NCBI GenBank assembly: GCA_023634235.1
Contig: JAMKCF010000004.1
Location: 5,621,202-5,685,201 of the forward strand
Reading direction: 5' to 3'
DNA: 64,000 nucleotides
DNA from: Pisaster brevispinus
Taxonomy: Eukaryota > Echinodermata > Asteroidea > Forcipulatida > Asteriidae
Both the position numbers and the translations under genes were made by a program. The notes under the pieces are model-generated. The model made no database searches. It was not told the DNA's origin and worked only from the letters and a program-made list of their open reading frames with translations. Below are positions 56,901 through 64,000 of the stretch, in pieces. Position 1 is the first letter of the stretch; each line of letters starts with the position of its first letter.

Positions 56901-59900
56901 AATGTGTTTGTTTTTACATGTCAGATTATCGTAAATACCAAGAGCGCTGAAGGGGGGCCTGTTCGCAAACTGAAACTACATTTTAATTGGCCAGAAGTAC
57001 CAGCTACCAATTATAAGCCCCCTTAGTGGGCAACAAGTGCCCCCTAATCTGATCCTATATAGTTTCACCACTGCCAAGGTCAAGTGTAGTTCGAGCCATC
57101 CACATAACCAAGGCTTTGGCACATTCTCGAATGAGGGGGGGGGGGGTGTCGAAGGTCAGTTTTATTGACCCGATTCACTTGACGTCATCACCACAATAAT
57201 CTGGGTTGAACCTTTTAGGCGTCGATGTCCCCGTGGGGAGACGTGGCGTTTAGACACTCTTTGTACATAATGTGCCGAAGTGGTGAGCGTGGCACAGTCG
57301 CATTGTGTGCAGACTGGAATTCAAGTCAGAGATTGCGGTTATTTTTCAGCGTCAGCCACGCACCCCTCCTAGAAGCAGATTTGCTACTTGCATGGCTATC
57401 GCACCCTCTAAAAGAGATTTGGGTTAATCCACAAGAGGGTGCTATTTTAGGCAATGCTGTATTGTCTATCAGGTAGTAACCCCCCCCCCCCAAAAAAAAA
57501 AAAAAAAAAACAAAAAAAAAACCAAAAAAAAACAAAAAAACAAAAAAAAACCACACGATCACAGACTTGGAACCAAGTCTACAGTGTGCGACTTGAGTGC
57601 GAGGGATCACTAGGCGCAGTGCCAAAAACAAATCAAATCGTATTTTTTTAAGACTGCAACCAGTCCGCAATCTCATAATAAAGGAGGTTTTTTGTTTTGT
57701 TTCTTCAATGATGGGCAAGGTTTTAAACTTCTAACAACGGCCACCTCTTCCTTCCCCGCAGCCGTTTTTTCTCTTCCTCTCCTTCCAAGCCGTCCATGAG
57801 CCGCTTCAGGTTCCGAGGTCCTACAGCAACGCATACTCGAGCATCAAGAATCGGGACCGTAGAATGTACGCTGGGATGACCACTTGCATGGACGAAGCAA
57901 TTGGAAATGTCACCCGGACTCTGGAAGAAAAGGGCGTCAGAGACAACACCGTTATCATCTTCTCAACGGGTATAATAACATCATGCACATTGCTAATTAT
58001 TTTTTGGTTTTCTCGTACACCGTGTCATGCGGGGGAAAGTCCACGTGCACCTTAGATGAGATTTGGAGCCACGGTCTTCCATTGTCTGAGAGCTGTTATC
58101 TTATACCGCTGGACCGTGGTGCTCAGCGAGTGACTAGAGGCCAGTTTAAATTGATGTATTACTGCAAATATATCTTTGTCAAATCAATTAATTTATAAAA
58201 AAGGGTAGCATTGTGTTTTGGACCGAAGCACAATAACACATTTTCGGCAATGTGCGTCTTGATGGAAAAATACGTTTCTCACCAGTATTTTAATTGAAGT
58301 TATTAAACAACAAAGGTACGAATTTACCCCCTGGACCGTGGTGCTCAGCGAGTGACTAGAGGCCAGTTTAAATTGATGTATTACTGCAAATACAAATATC
58401 TTTGTCAAATCAATTAATTTATAAAAAGGGTAACATTGTGTTTTGGACCGAAGCACAATAACACATTTTCGGCAACGTGCGTCTTGATGGAAAAATACGT
58501 TTCTCACCAGTATTTTAATTGAAGTTATTAAACAACAATAGGTAAGAATTTACCACCATTCATCGAACGACCATAATGATTCGGCAGCCAAGCTATTAGC
58601 CCTGTTAGTTTGGTTGGTTCGAATCCCACCCGCGATCTGCTAAGTTTCTTACACAAGACACATATTTCTTTAGGAATGTCAATCAATGACTTTGGTCAAA
58701 ATGACGTGACAATGCACCTTTACATCACTTCATATTGAGATTTTCACCATGTTTTATTCGTGTGCATAGATAATGGTGGTAGAGTGCGAAAAGGCGCCAA
58801 TAATTGGCCGCTCCGTGGAGAGAAGGGGACCCTTTGGGAAGGCGGAATTCACGGAGTAGGCTTCGTCAACAGCCCGCTGCTCCACCCCTCGGTCTTAAGT
58901 ACCAGTAACTACGAGATGATCCACGTTAGTGATTGGTTTCCCACTTTCGTAGAGGGCCTGGCTGGCGGTAGCCTCAACGGGACCAAACCGCTTGACGGGT
59001 TTAACATGTGGGAGACTATCAGGTAGGTGGGTTTTTCTTTTCGAAGCTATTACGTCATCCCTTTTGGAAAAGAGTACTGTTCCAAATAAGCGTTTGTAAA
59101 TATGGAGGGAGTTACAATGGTTTTTTTTTTAAATTTTTTTTACTTTGACAGTATTTCATATGGAAACATTTATTTGAAGAATTTGTAGGCTACTGGCATG
59201 AACTTTATAATTAGTCAGCTCTTAAAATTGAATATTTTTTTTGTTATAGCTACAATTTACTTCAAAAGTTTGCAGGCCAAAGTGAAATCGTAAATAAACT
59301 GAAAACTCTACGATGCCGTTTTCTTATTAAGTTAAACAGAAATTTTAGGAAAAAACAACATTTTAACTAAAACTAACTTAAAATGAAAACAAAAAAGTCA
59401 TGATTCACTTATGTCTTGAAATGTTGTTGGTTATACAGCAAAGGTCACAAGTCACCACGCGACGAAATTCTGCATAACATCGATCCAATGGCGACCATCA
59501 AGGGTACCGGGTCTTCCCAAATAAAACCCAACGACTACGCATTCGATGCGAATATAAAAGCGGCTATACGGGTGGGCGACTGGAAGCTAATCACCGGGCG
59601 ACCTGGTAAGTGAAGCATTTATCGTGATGATTGGGTTGGTTCTGGTGTCAGGGTACTCAGGGGATGCTAACTGTTTATCGGGTGTCTATGTACTGTGCAT
59701 GTCCCGGCCCTGTGTACGAAGGCGCCAAATCCCTGCAGAAGTTTTAGTGCCTTCCCCGAATCTGGGGGGGGGGGTGTTGACACGACACCTCCTGCCGTAC
59801 CGGATTATAAGGGGGTAAATCAATGCAAATTCAACTTGGCCCGGTTTTGAAAACCTGGTGCATTGATTTGTACAGCAAAGTCATTTGATTTGGGGTGAAC

Positions 59901-62634
59901 ATTGACCAATTAGAACAAAGATTTTAACCTGCGACCTCTTGATTTTTACATGCCGGCTGGTAGAGCACCGGCTGGCAAGTTCGATCACTCAAAAATTGTT
60001 TAACATTTTACCAAACCAGTCAGCTGAGCAAAACAGTTGGAAGGAACCGCCCATTGTGCAAAGTAAACTAGCAAATTTTAGAAATACTTGACTGTGCTCA
60101 CAAACATATCCAGGGGTTGATCCAGGGGTTGATCAAAGGGTTGATCCAGGGATGGAACCGAGGTTGATCCAGGGGTTGATCCAGGGATGGATCCAAGGTG
60201 AATCTAATAGTGATCCGGAGTTGGATCCAAAGGGTGTATCTCAGGTGGGATCCATTACAATTTCAAATATTGTTTTATTATCTATTTTTCGGTTTTCAAA
60301 GATGTTCTCGGAACTCACGGTGGTTACCAGATGTAGTCTTTGGAGGGTTTGACAGCCCCTGTTCAACTTGTATTCCTTGTGTAAATGTCTAAAGATTAAA
60401 TATATAAAATAAATACATAAATTAATTAAGAAATGAATAAATAAATAATAAATAAACTCAACACGGCGGCCAAAATGGCCGGCAAAAGTGGTCAAATTTG
60501 CGAAATACTGTTTATCGGCCAAAACTTGTAATAAATGATACCCTATATCGGATTCCAGACGCCACAAAATGGCTGCCAAAATGGCCACAAAAGTGGTTGC
60601 CAAAATGGCAGATCAAATTTGTCTTATTTGCAAAGAAATTTCAAAACTTTAAGAAAAAATGCCGACTCTGTAATGAGTATTGTGGTATCTCAAGCAATAG
60701 CATGATAAGTATCACAGTATTTAACAGTTTGTGTAGCAGTATTGTCTGCCTCTTTGATATGACTAACAAGTCTTATTAGTCGCTGTCATAACTGTAAAGA
60801 CCCCCAGAACAATCCCATTTATCCTCTCCATCAATGTCAGAGTCTTCTTCATTGTCTTGAGTAACTTCAGTCAAGATGTCTTCAAGACGGAGCGGCAAAA
60901 CGGGTCCTTCTGGCCACACCGGCTTGAGGACGTCTCCTCATCGAGTCCAATCATGTTCTGTAGGAGGTTGAATTTCCAGGATGGGCAAACTAAACAATCT
61001 TTAGTTTACATTATGAATTGATGGAAACATCATTTCATATCCGCCTGGCTTAAACCCTAGGCCTAACGACATGGGCAAGCATATAGTGTATACACCATAA
61101 GTAATGTCATCACCGAGAGGAACGTTTTCATAAAATGTCACAGGGCATGTAATAATCAATTATTGTTCAATGCAAAAGATATAAGTAATTCAAGTCTATG
61201 CCTTGCTTAACAAACGCAACTCTTTTTGCGTATGGCCCTACTGTAATTAGGCCAACAGCACACATTTTTTACATAATTTTTTTTATATCTCAAACAAATT
61301 CCCTAAAACTTCAAGCTACACTAAGATCTAAGGCATAAAATCCACAACTTCATCTGACTAGTGAATTTGGCCATGAACTTGATGTATTGCAAAACCACAA
61401 GTATATGTAGGCCTCATTCACAAACTTTAAAACAACAGATCCACATACCTTTTTATTATGTAAACATCTTAAATAATAAAGTTCACACAGGTAGTAATAC
61501 TTAATCTAAAATCTTTAAGTAAACATCTGACAATAAGTTTAACTGAAAAACATATCTTTGGTGGAATAAAACTTATAACAATCTTTCGGCTGGGTGAAAA
61601 CCAGTGCACATATACAAATGTATTTTTTATCAGTTACCACTGCTAAAAAGCGCCCTCTGTTGTCTTGACCACGGCAACATAAAGTTTCATTTAGGTAAGG
61701 AGCCTTATAACAGCTGTATTTAGGCTTAATAACATATTTGTGACCATAGAGTTTGTCAACGTGACATATTTATATATTTTCAAGGGTTGAAAACATAAAT
61801 CCGGTAATTATACTTTATGCATTTCTTACAATTTTTGCTGGTTGTATACATCTTTCCCGTATTTGACCACTTTAGGCAGAAATATTGGCTGCCATCTTGA
61901 ATGTTAAGCCTGATAGCCAAAAACAGATACCAAAAATGAATTTGTAAGGGCAACGCACACATATCTACCAATTTTACATATACTTTTGTTGAATTATTTG
62001 GCTGATATAAGACTTTTTCAAATTTTGACTATTTGTGGCGGCCATATTGGACGCCATTTGGATCTCTCCAGATCATCGGTTTTTACTATAACCACCATCT
62101 CTATTGTGATTAAGGACCCTTAAGGTACCCCAAAAACGTTGGTGTGGGTTAGTTGGGGGGGGGGGGGGTAGCAAGGGGGTTCCCCTATAGACACATACTC
62201 CCCAATAGATTACAAGTCTTAAATGAGAATATACTAACACGTCAACACCGCTGAGTTTACTTCACATTCTTACTATAGGCCCATATTTTCACTCGGCTGA
62301 AAGTCAATAAAATGGCAGCAATGTGTTATACTTTGGCTGATAAATCAATGTTACCTCATCATGCACAGGCCCTGGCGACTGGCAACCGACTCCGAACTCA
62401 GGAATTCCCATGAAATCGTCCATCCAAAGAGGAGGGCAAAATATATGGCTGTTCAACATCAGAGACGACCCCAATGAGTACTTGGACAAGTCTTTAGAGC
62501 GTCCAGACATCGTTACGCGGCTGATGGAAAGACTGCAATACCACCACAAAACTTCCGTTCCCGTGTTCTATCCACCAAATGATCCGAAAGGAGACCCGAA
62601 GAGATTCGGTCATGTTTGGACCAACTGGGAATAA
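44603..62634 (+). CDS. Arylsulfatase B/I/J-family sulfatase, paralogue 2, seven coding exons
   Basis: Exons: 44603-44968, 55041-55227, 56425-56585, 57762-57969, 58770-59022, 59439-59605 and 62369-62634. Joined they give 535 residues, and every intron falls at the same position and phase as in paralogue 1. Catalytic residues are D71/D72, C109 (CTPTRTQL, the formylglycine site), K163/H165, H250, D308/N309 and K326, all present. The N-terminus has a basic start (MNKRQ), a hydrophobic segment at 6-24 without an obvious cleavage site, and a stem of about 40 charged residues before the catalytic domain. A type II membrane form or Golgi retention is therefore possible. Substrate is not predictable. 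It is a tandem duplicate with an expanded 10-kb first intron. Confidence 0.93.
45316..45456. mobile_element. 141-bp MITE (AGACTGTGCAAGTCTCG family), copy 1
   Basis: Inverted ends of about 33 bases (AGACTGTGCAAGTCTCGTGC and onward; ...GAGACTTGCACGGTCT) are flanked by AT on both sides. It abuts a further partial end (AGACTGTTCAAGTCTCGCGC) at 45459. Copy 2 is at 51377-51517 in the opposite orientation. Confidence 0.65.
45518..45862. mobile_element. Nested fold-back MITE (outer arms plus ACGAGGCAAC inner element)
   Basis: Outer arms are ATGGTCATAAACTACATTA and its inverse near 45830-45850. CGAAACAAAATCTTGCTCAT occurs at about 45560 and inverted near 45800. Within them the CACGAGGCAAC...GTTGCCTCGTG-type element is present, which is also found alone at 49588-49795. 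Confidence 0.6.
46030..46140. repeat. Array-family sequence containing the empty site of the 2.2-kb fold-back element
   Basis: CGCTACCATGGGCAGCGCGC, then CGTATCGGTACC, then CACAGACATATAATACCTAT and AGACGGACAGC are contiguous here. Around 47131-49360 the same words (inverted) are separated by the element. The target word ATATAA is at 46109-46114. Confidence 0.6.
47131..49360. mobile_element. 2.23-kb fold-back element with ~0.8-kb inverted arms
   Basis: The terminal inverted repeats start TATGAGGCGCCAAGTGTAAA (47131) and end in its inverse (49360). Target duplication TTATAT lies at 47125-47130 and 49361-49366. Arms are built from alternating AT-rich palindromes (TATATGTAAATAAT, ATTATATATATATAAT) and short spacers (TGACTGACAAA, GTGGATCA, GCTTTCATT), then a GC-rich inner segment (CCGGCGGCGCGCGGGCGGGG). 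The centre is about 480 bases, unique, without coding potential. No transposase. Confidence 0.75.
48021..48091. mobile_element. 71-bp near-perfect palindromic MITE inside the fold-back arm
   Basis: TAGTTGCGATGATCGTAACC... meets its inverse at the CCGAC|GGTCGG centre with one mismatch. Nine-base duplications AACCGAACG flank it (48012-48020 and 48092-48100). The opposite arm (near 48622-48632) carries the single uninterrupted target. A 9-bp duplication suggests a Mutator-like mechanism. Confidence 0.7.
49588..49795. mobile_element. MITE with CACGAGGCAAnTTACAGGCAAC ends
   Basis: It opens TCACACGAGGCAATTTACAG and closes CAAGTTGCCTGGAAAAGTTG then CCTCGTGTGA. It interrupts the first array unit between CATACAGTTAG and GACTTATC. 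A copy occurs inside 45518-45862 in the opposite orientation. Confidence 0.6.
50376..50408. repeat. 33-base palindrome in the array
   Basis: ATTAAAATGTGCTAGA-t-TCTAGCACATTTTAAT, with perfect 16-base arms. It is repeated identically at 51337-51369. Both occur at the join between array units. Confidence 0.75.
50790..50970. mobile_element. 181-bp MITE with ~40-base inverted ends
   Basis: CCGGTGTCCCAGGGATTTCT at the left pairs with AGAATTTCCTGCCACACCGG at the right. The inner GGAGATTCGGTCCCCCATA is perfectly inverted (TATGGGGGACCGAATCTCC). It marks the join of two array units, with about 100 bases of the second unit missing. Confidence 0.65.
51377..51517. mobile_element. 141-bp MITE, copy 2, inserted in an array unit
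   Basis: It has the same family as 45316-45456. Flanking sequence GAACCA[AT]...[AT]TCCAGGGG compares with the unoccupied GAACCAATTCCAGGGG of the other units, so AT was duplicated on insertion. Confidence 0.7.
52330..52900. repeat. 48-bp minisatellite (GTCAGGCAGTCTCACATTC)
   Basis: About twelve units of ATGTACATTTGACTGTGTCA, GGCAGTCTCACATTCAAAG, TTTTAATC, in two alternating variants (with or without CCCAC before ATGTACATT, and GTGTC or GAGCC). Reading frames across it are repeat artefacts. Confidence 0.88.
53172..53534 (-). mobile_element. Ty3/gypsy-type integrase N-terminal fragment
   Basis: The minus-strand frame reads [20 protein letters not shown], later [19 protein letters not shown], then [17 protein letters not shown]. 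This matches the linker and H2C2 zinc-binding region of chromovirus/gypsy integrases (LHxxPxxGHxGxxKT). It ends in a stop right after the zinc-finger half and has no reverse transcriptase or RNase H beside it. It is an old LTR-retrotransposon remnant. Confidence 0.6.
54795..54895. repeat. Remnant of the 0.5-kb array unit
   Basis: CCAGGGGTTTTGAGCG then GAGCGAGCAAGGCGTGCTGG and GGCGCGGCGAGATCGATCA match the start of the array unit at 50404 and 51520. Confidence 0.6.
55041..55227 (+). CDS. Arylsulfatase paralogue 2 exon 2
   Basis: 187 bases between CTTGACAG| and CTTCG|GTATGG, the same length as exon 2 of paralogue 1. It encodes [15 protein letters not shown] through [10 protein letters not shown], with GKWHLGLY. 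Confidence 0.93.
56425..56585 (+). CDS. Arylsulfatase paralogue 2 exon 3
   Basis: 161 bases between CATTGCAG| and ATAAG|GTCAGG. It is three codons shorter than in paralogue 1. It encodes [14 protein letters not shown] through RRQDPNK. Confidence 0.91.
56614..56890. mobile_element. TIR element with internal TTCGTTCGCACGTAAAT repeats
   Basis: About 50-base inverted ends (ACGGAGCTTTTAAAGGGACA then TGCGTGAAAA, and the inverse ending at 56888) enclose seven copies of an 18-22 base word TTCGTTCGCACG(T/C)AAATTT. The first two copies are in opposite orientation to the rest. Total length is about 275 bases. Long open frames on both strands here come from the repeat. Confidence 0.7.
57762..57969 (+). 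CDS. Arylsulfatase paralogue 2 exon 4
   Basis: 208 bases between CCCCGCAG| and CAACGG|GTATAA. It encodes [15 protein letters not shown] through TVIIFST. Confidence 0.93.
58110..58552. repeat. Direct tandem duplication of ~220 bp
   Basis: 58110-58332 and 58333-58552 both start CTGGACCGTGGTGCTCAGCG and end AAGTTATTAAACAACAA. They differ at only a handful of bases and one ACAAAT insertion, so the duplication is young. Confidence 0.85.
58770..59022 (+). CDS. Arylsulfatase paralogue 2 exon 5
   Basis: 253 bases between GTGCATAG| and TATCAG|GTAGGT. It encodes [20 protein letters not shown] through GFNMWETI. The Q after DNGG, usual in the family, is R here. Confidence 0.93.
59439..59605 (+). CDS. 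Arylsulfatase paralogue 2 exon 6
   Basis: 167 bases between GTTATACAG| and GACCTG|GTAAGT. It encodes [16 protein letters not shown] through [13 protein letters not shown]. Confidence 0.93.
59905..59990. mobile_element. Degraded copy of the tRNA-like TIR element
   Basis: TTAGAACAAAGATTTTAACC then TGCGACCTCTTGATTTT match the antisense left end, followed by sense-orientation CTGGTAGAGCACCGG. This may be an inverted fusion of two halves. Confidence 0.35.
60108..60260. repeat. GGGTTGATCCAG short tandem repeat
   Basis: Ten or so variants of CCAGGGGTTGATCCAGGGATGG, degenerating to the right. Confidence 0.8.
60776..60965 (-). pseudogene. Degenerate acidic protein C-terminus, unidentified
   Basis: The minus-strand frame reads [12 protein letters not shown], a stop, then [20 protein letters not shown] and later [20 protein letters not shown], ending YDSD before TAA. 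The composition looks protein-like, but the in-frame TGA and the lack of any start suggest a retrocopy or a transposon-gene tail. The family is not recognised. Confidence 0.35.
62369..62634 (+). CDS. Arylsulfatase paralogue 2 exon 7
   Basis: 266 bases after ATGCACAG|, the same length as exon 7 of paralogue 1, ending at TAA. It encodes [14 protein letters not shown] through HVWTNWE. The frame upstream of the ATG at 62410 is exonic, as the PGDWxP motif shows. Confidence 0.93.
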
Positions 62635-62688
62635 GTGACCGAATTTCAACGGGTGATTATATTCTGCAGCTACAATGTATACTGTACA

Positions 62689-62694
62689 AATAAA
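62689..62694 (+). terminator. Polyadenylation signal, arylsulfatase paralogue 2
   Basis: AATAAA 55 bases beyond the stop codon. A second AATAAA-type run follows near 62753. Confidence 0.55.
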
Positions 62695-63805
62695 ATGCGT
62701 ATACATAGATCGGCGTCATTCACAATAATATAATTCATAATTTGTTTCAACAATAAATAATACAAAGTTGTGAACAATTTGCAGTTTATTGAACAATAAT
62801 GTGTTAAACTGCTCATCAAAACATAGCTGGAGCTGTTAAGGGCCACGGGCCGATTTTACAAAGAGCCCTTTGATCTTAAATATGTATCAATCTTAATTGC
62901 TAGTTACGCAAAGTGTGATGTCACAATACAAATCACATGGCAGTACTGACAACTCATTTTAAGATGAATCTTAGTGCTTTATTAAATTGAGCACATGTCA
63001 CACAGGGCAATGTTTACAGTCATATGTAACAAACCCCACTGTATTCAATTGAGCACATTGTTTTCACAAGACCCATTTTTCCCCTAGCAGTTTCTTACTG
63101 TATCGGTGAAATGATATGGACATCAACTGTAAATGGATTTTCTTCTTGGAGATCCTAGAACCGGGCCCAATGTCACGGCTCTGCTTAAACAGTAAGCAAA
63201 GAATCGGCGTTTACGAAAGCATTGAACTCCACGTTGCTAGGCATTCTTCGCTTTAATACTCTGGCGCAGAAATTTGGCGCTTGCCGTGTGTAAGCGAAGA
63301 ATGATGATCTCGCAAGTTCAGAATTCGCTGTAAGCAGACATTTTGCCCAGATTGCCTGTAAACTGCTCGAGTGACACGGCATTAGACCGGCCGTTTGGTC
63401 GAAGCGCGTTCGTAGCCATACGCATGCATAGATATAGAATAGTGGGGCGAAAAGTGCCTTCTCGCCATGTTTTTGTGATTGAACCCTCTGAGCTCAAAAG
63501 AGCTTGACGACGGGTTTGCCACAAGTTTCGAACTTGACAATTCCCTAGAATTCCCTCATCGTACAAAGCCAAACGACAGTAGCAATGCTAACACATAATG
63601 AAGTTTCACATACACTCCTTCATGTTTTCTCAATAGGCATATAATTATTTCTCAGTATTAGGTCGTGCATGATGTTTTAGAAAGATAGGAGTGGCATCCA
63701 CACTAACACTCAGTCTCATGCGGCATGCTCCGATTTGGACTATCCTAAACTATTCTTTCGAAATTATGGTCATTAAAGTAATGGCCCAAACAAATACCCC
63801 CTTAC
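62695..63805. other. Downstream flank of arylsulfatase paralogue 2
   Basis: No gene is seen. 63160-63350 is a diverged single copy of the ~305-bp unit found inside the inner Helentron-like element (shared CACGGCTCTGCTTA, CTAGGCATTCTTCGCTTTA, GCGCAGAAATTTGGCGCTTG). Confidence 0.55.
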
Positions 63806-63953
63806 CCGTGATCGTCTGTGCGTTGCCTTTGTTGCGCGCGGCGGTCGGTGGGGGCGCTGTTGCTCTAGTGAGTATATCTCGTCGCCCACCGATGATTACT
63901 CCGCCAGAGTCGGCTGACGCTCCCCTAATAAACTCCCCTCCGCTATCTGCCAT
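63806..63953 (-). CDS. Probable first coding exon of an unidentified gene
   Basis: A CpG-rich patch on the minus strand has ATG at 63953-63951 (context GCAGTGATGG). The 49-codon frame starts MADSGGEFIRGASADSGG and ends NKGNAQTITG at a good donor, ACGG|GTAAGG (63806). It exits in phase 1. Downstream exons would have to lie at lower coordinates, but I found none. The product is not recognised. It cannot join TBC1D25 exon 2, which starts in phase 0. Confidence 0.4.
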
Positions 63954-64000
63954 CACTGCAGTTTCCCTCCGCGTGTTAACAGCTATAACTCACACCGCAG

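Larger units (their letters stand above)
55228..62368 (+). other. Introns 2-6 of arylsulfatase paralogue 2
   Basis: Lengths are 1197, 1176, 800, 416 and 2763 bases. Intron 3 has the TTCGTTCGCACG element (56614-56890) and C/A homopolymers (57480-57550). Intron 4 has a tandem duplication (58110-58552). Intron 6 has short repeats (60108-60260) and a degenerate protein tail (60776-60965). Intron 2 shows only a poly-G run near 56262. 61000-62360 shows nothing identifiable. Confidence 0.6.

Noticed and set aside
56499..56934. Arg/Phe/Ala/Cys-rich frames of 64-120 residues on both strands
   Set aside because: They are translations of the TTCGTTCGCACG repeats in a TIR element, apart from the sulfatase exon at 56425-56585.
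57454..57718. Poly-Lys and poly-Phe frames
   Set aside because: Caused by the C and A homopolymer run at 57480-57550.
63806..63953. Alternative TBC1D25 first exon
   Set aside because: It ends in phase 1, whereas TBC1D25 exon 2 begins in phase 0, and the sequence does not match the family N-terminus.

Overview
The window looks like intron-rich, AT-rich nuclear DNA from a marine invertebrate deuterostome, most probably an echinoderm. This is an inference from three things: GT-AG spliced genes with metazoan-specific orthologues, two paralogous arylsulfatases in tandem, and SINE and MITE families of a type widespread in ambulacrarian genomes. No species can be named from the sequence alone.

Three genes can be assembled exon by exon with consistent splice phases. 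(1) TBC1D25 (OATL1), a Rab GTPase-activating protein of the autophagy pathway, lies on the minus strand in four coding exons: 22592-22533, 7352-7243, 5497-5346 and 3594-1814. These encode a predicted 700 residues. The first exon is only 20 codons long and lies 15 kb upstream of the second. (2) A type I sulfatase of the arylsulfatase B/I/J group lies on the plus strand in seven coding exons (26601-32133, 510 residues), with a probable non-coding first exon near 24.8 kb. (3) A second, tandem arylsulfatase of the same group lies on the plus strand in seven coding exons at identical positions and phases (44603-62634, 535 residues). The two sulfatases keep every catalytic residue I can check, but they differ at the N-terminus: paralogue 1 has a cleavable-looking signal peptide and paralogue 2 a signal anchor. 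TBC1D25 and paralogue 1 are head to head, about 2 kb apart at their probable starts. A likely first coding exon of an unidentified minus-strand gene lies at 63953-63806.

Most of the rest is repeats, and many still show how they inserted. 0-22.5 kb (TBC1D25 and its introns): a lysine/glycine-type minisatellite, tRNA-derived SINEs, a SINE split by a 1.18-kb terminal-inverted-repeat element, and a 2.26-kb element with eight scattered copies of a 15-base motif. 22.6-26.6 kb: a Harbinger-type MITE, a TIR element with a tRNA-like core, a palindromic satellite, and short MITEs. 32.1-44.6 kb (between the sulfatases): a 50-bp minisatellite interrupted by two nested Helentron/Helitron2-like elements. 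45-55 kb (intron 1 of paralogue 2, 10 kb): a 2.23-kb fold-back element with a 6-bp target duplication and a recognisable empty site nearby, a tandem array of roughly 0.5-kb units, several MITEs, a 48-bp minisatellite, and a Ty3/gypsy integrase fragment.

I found no operons, CRISPR arrays or prokaryotic features. The most unusual material is the nested Helentron-like pair, the fold-back element with its empty site, and the 15-base-motif element at 19-21 kb.
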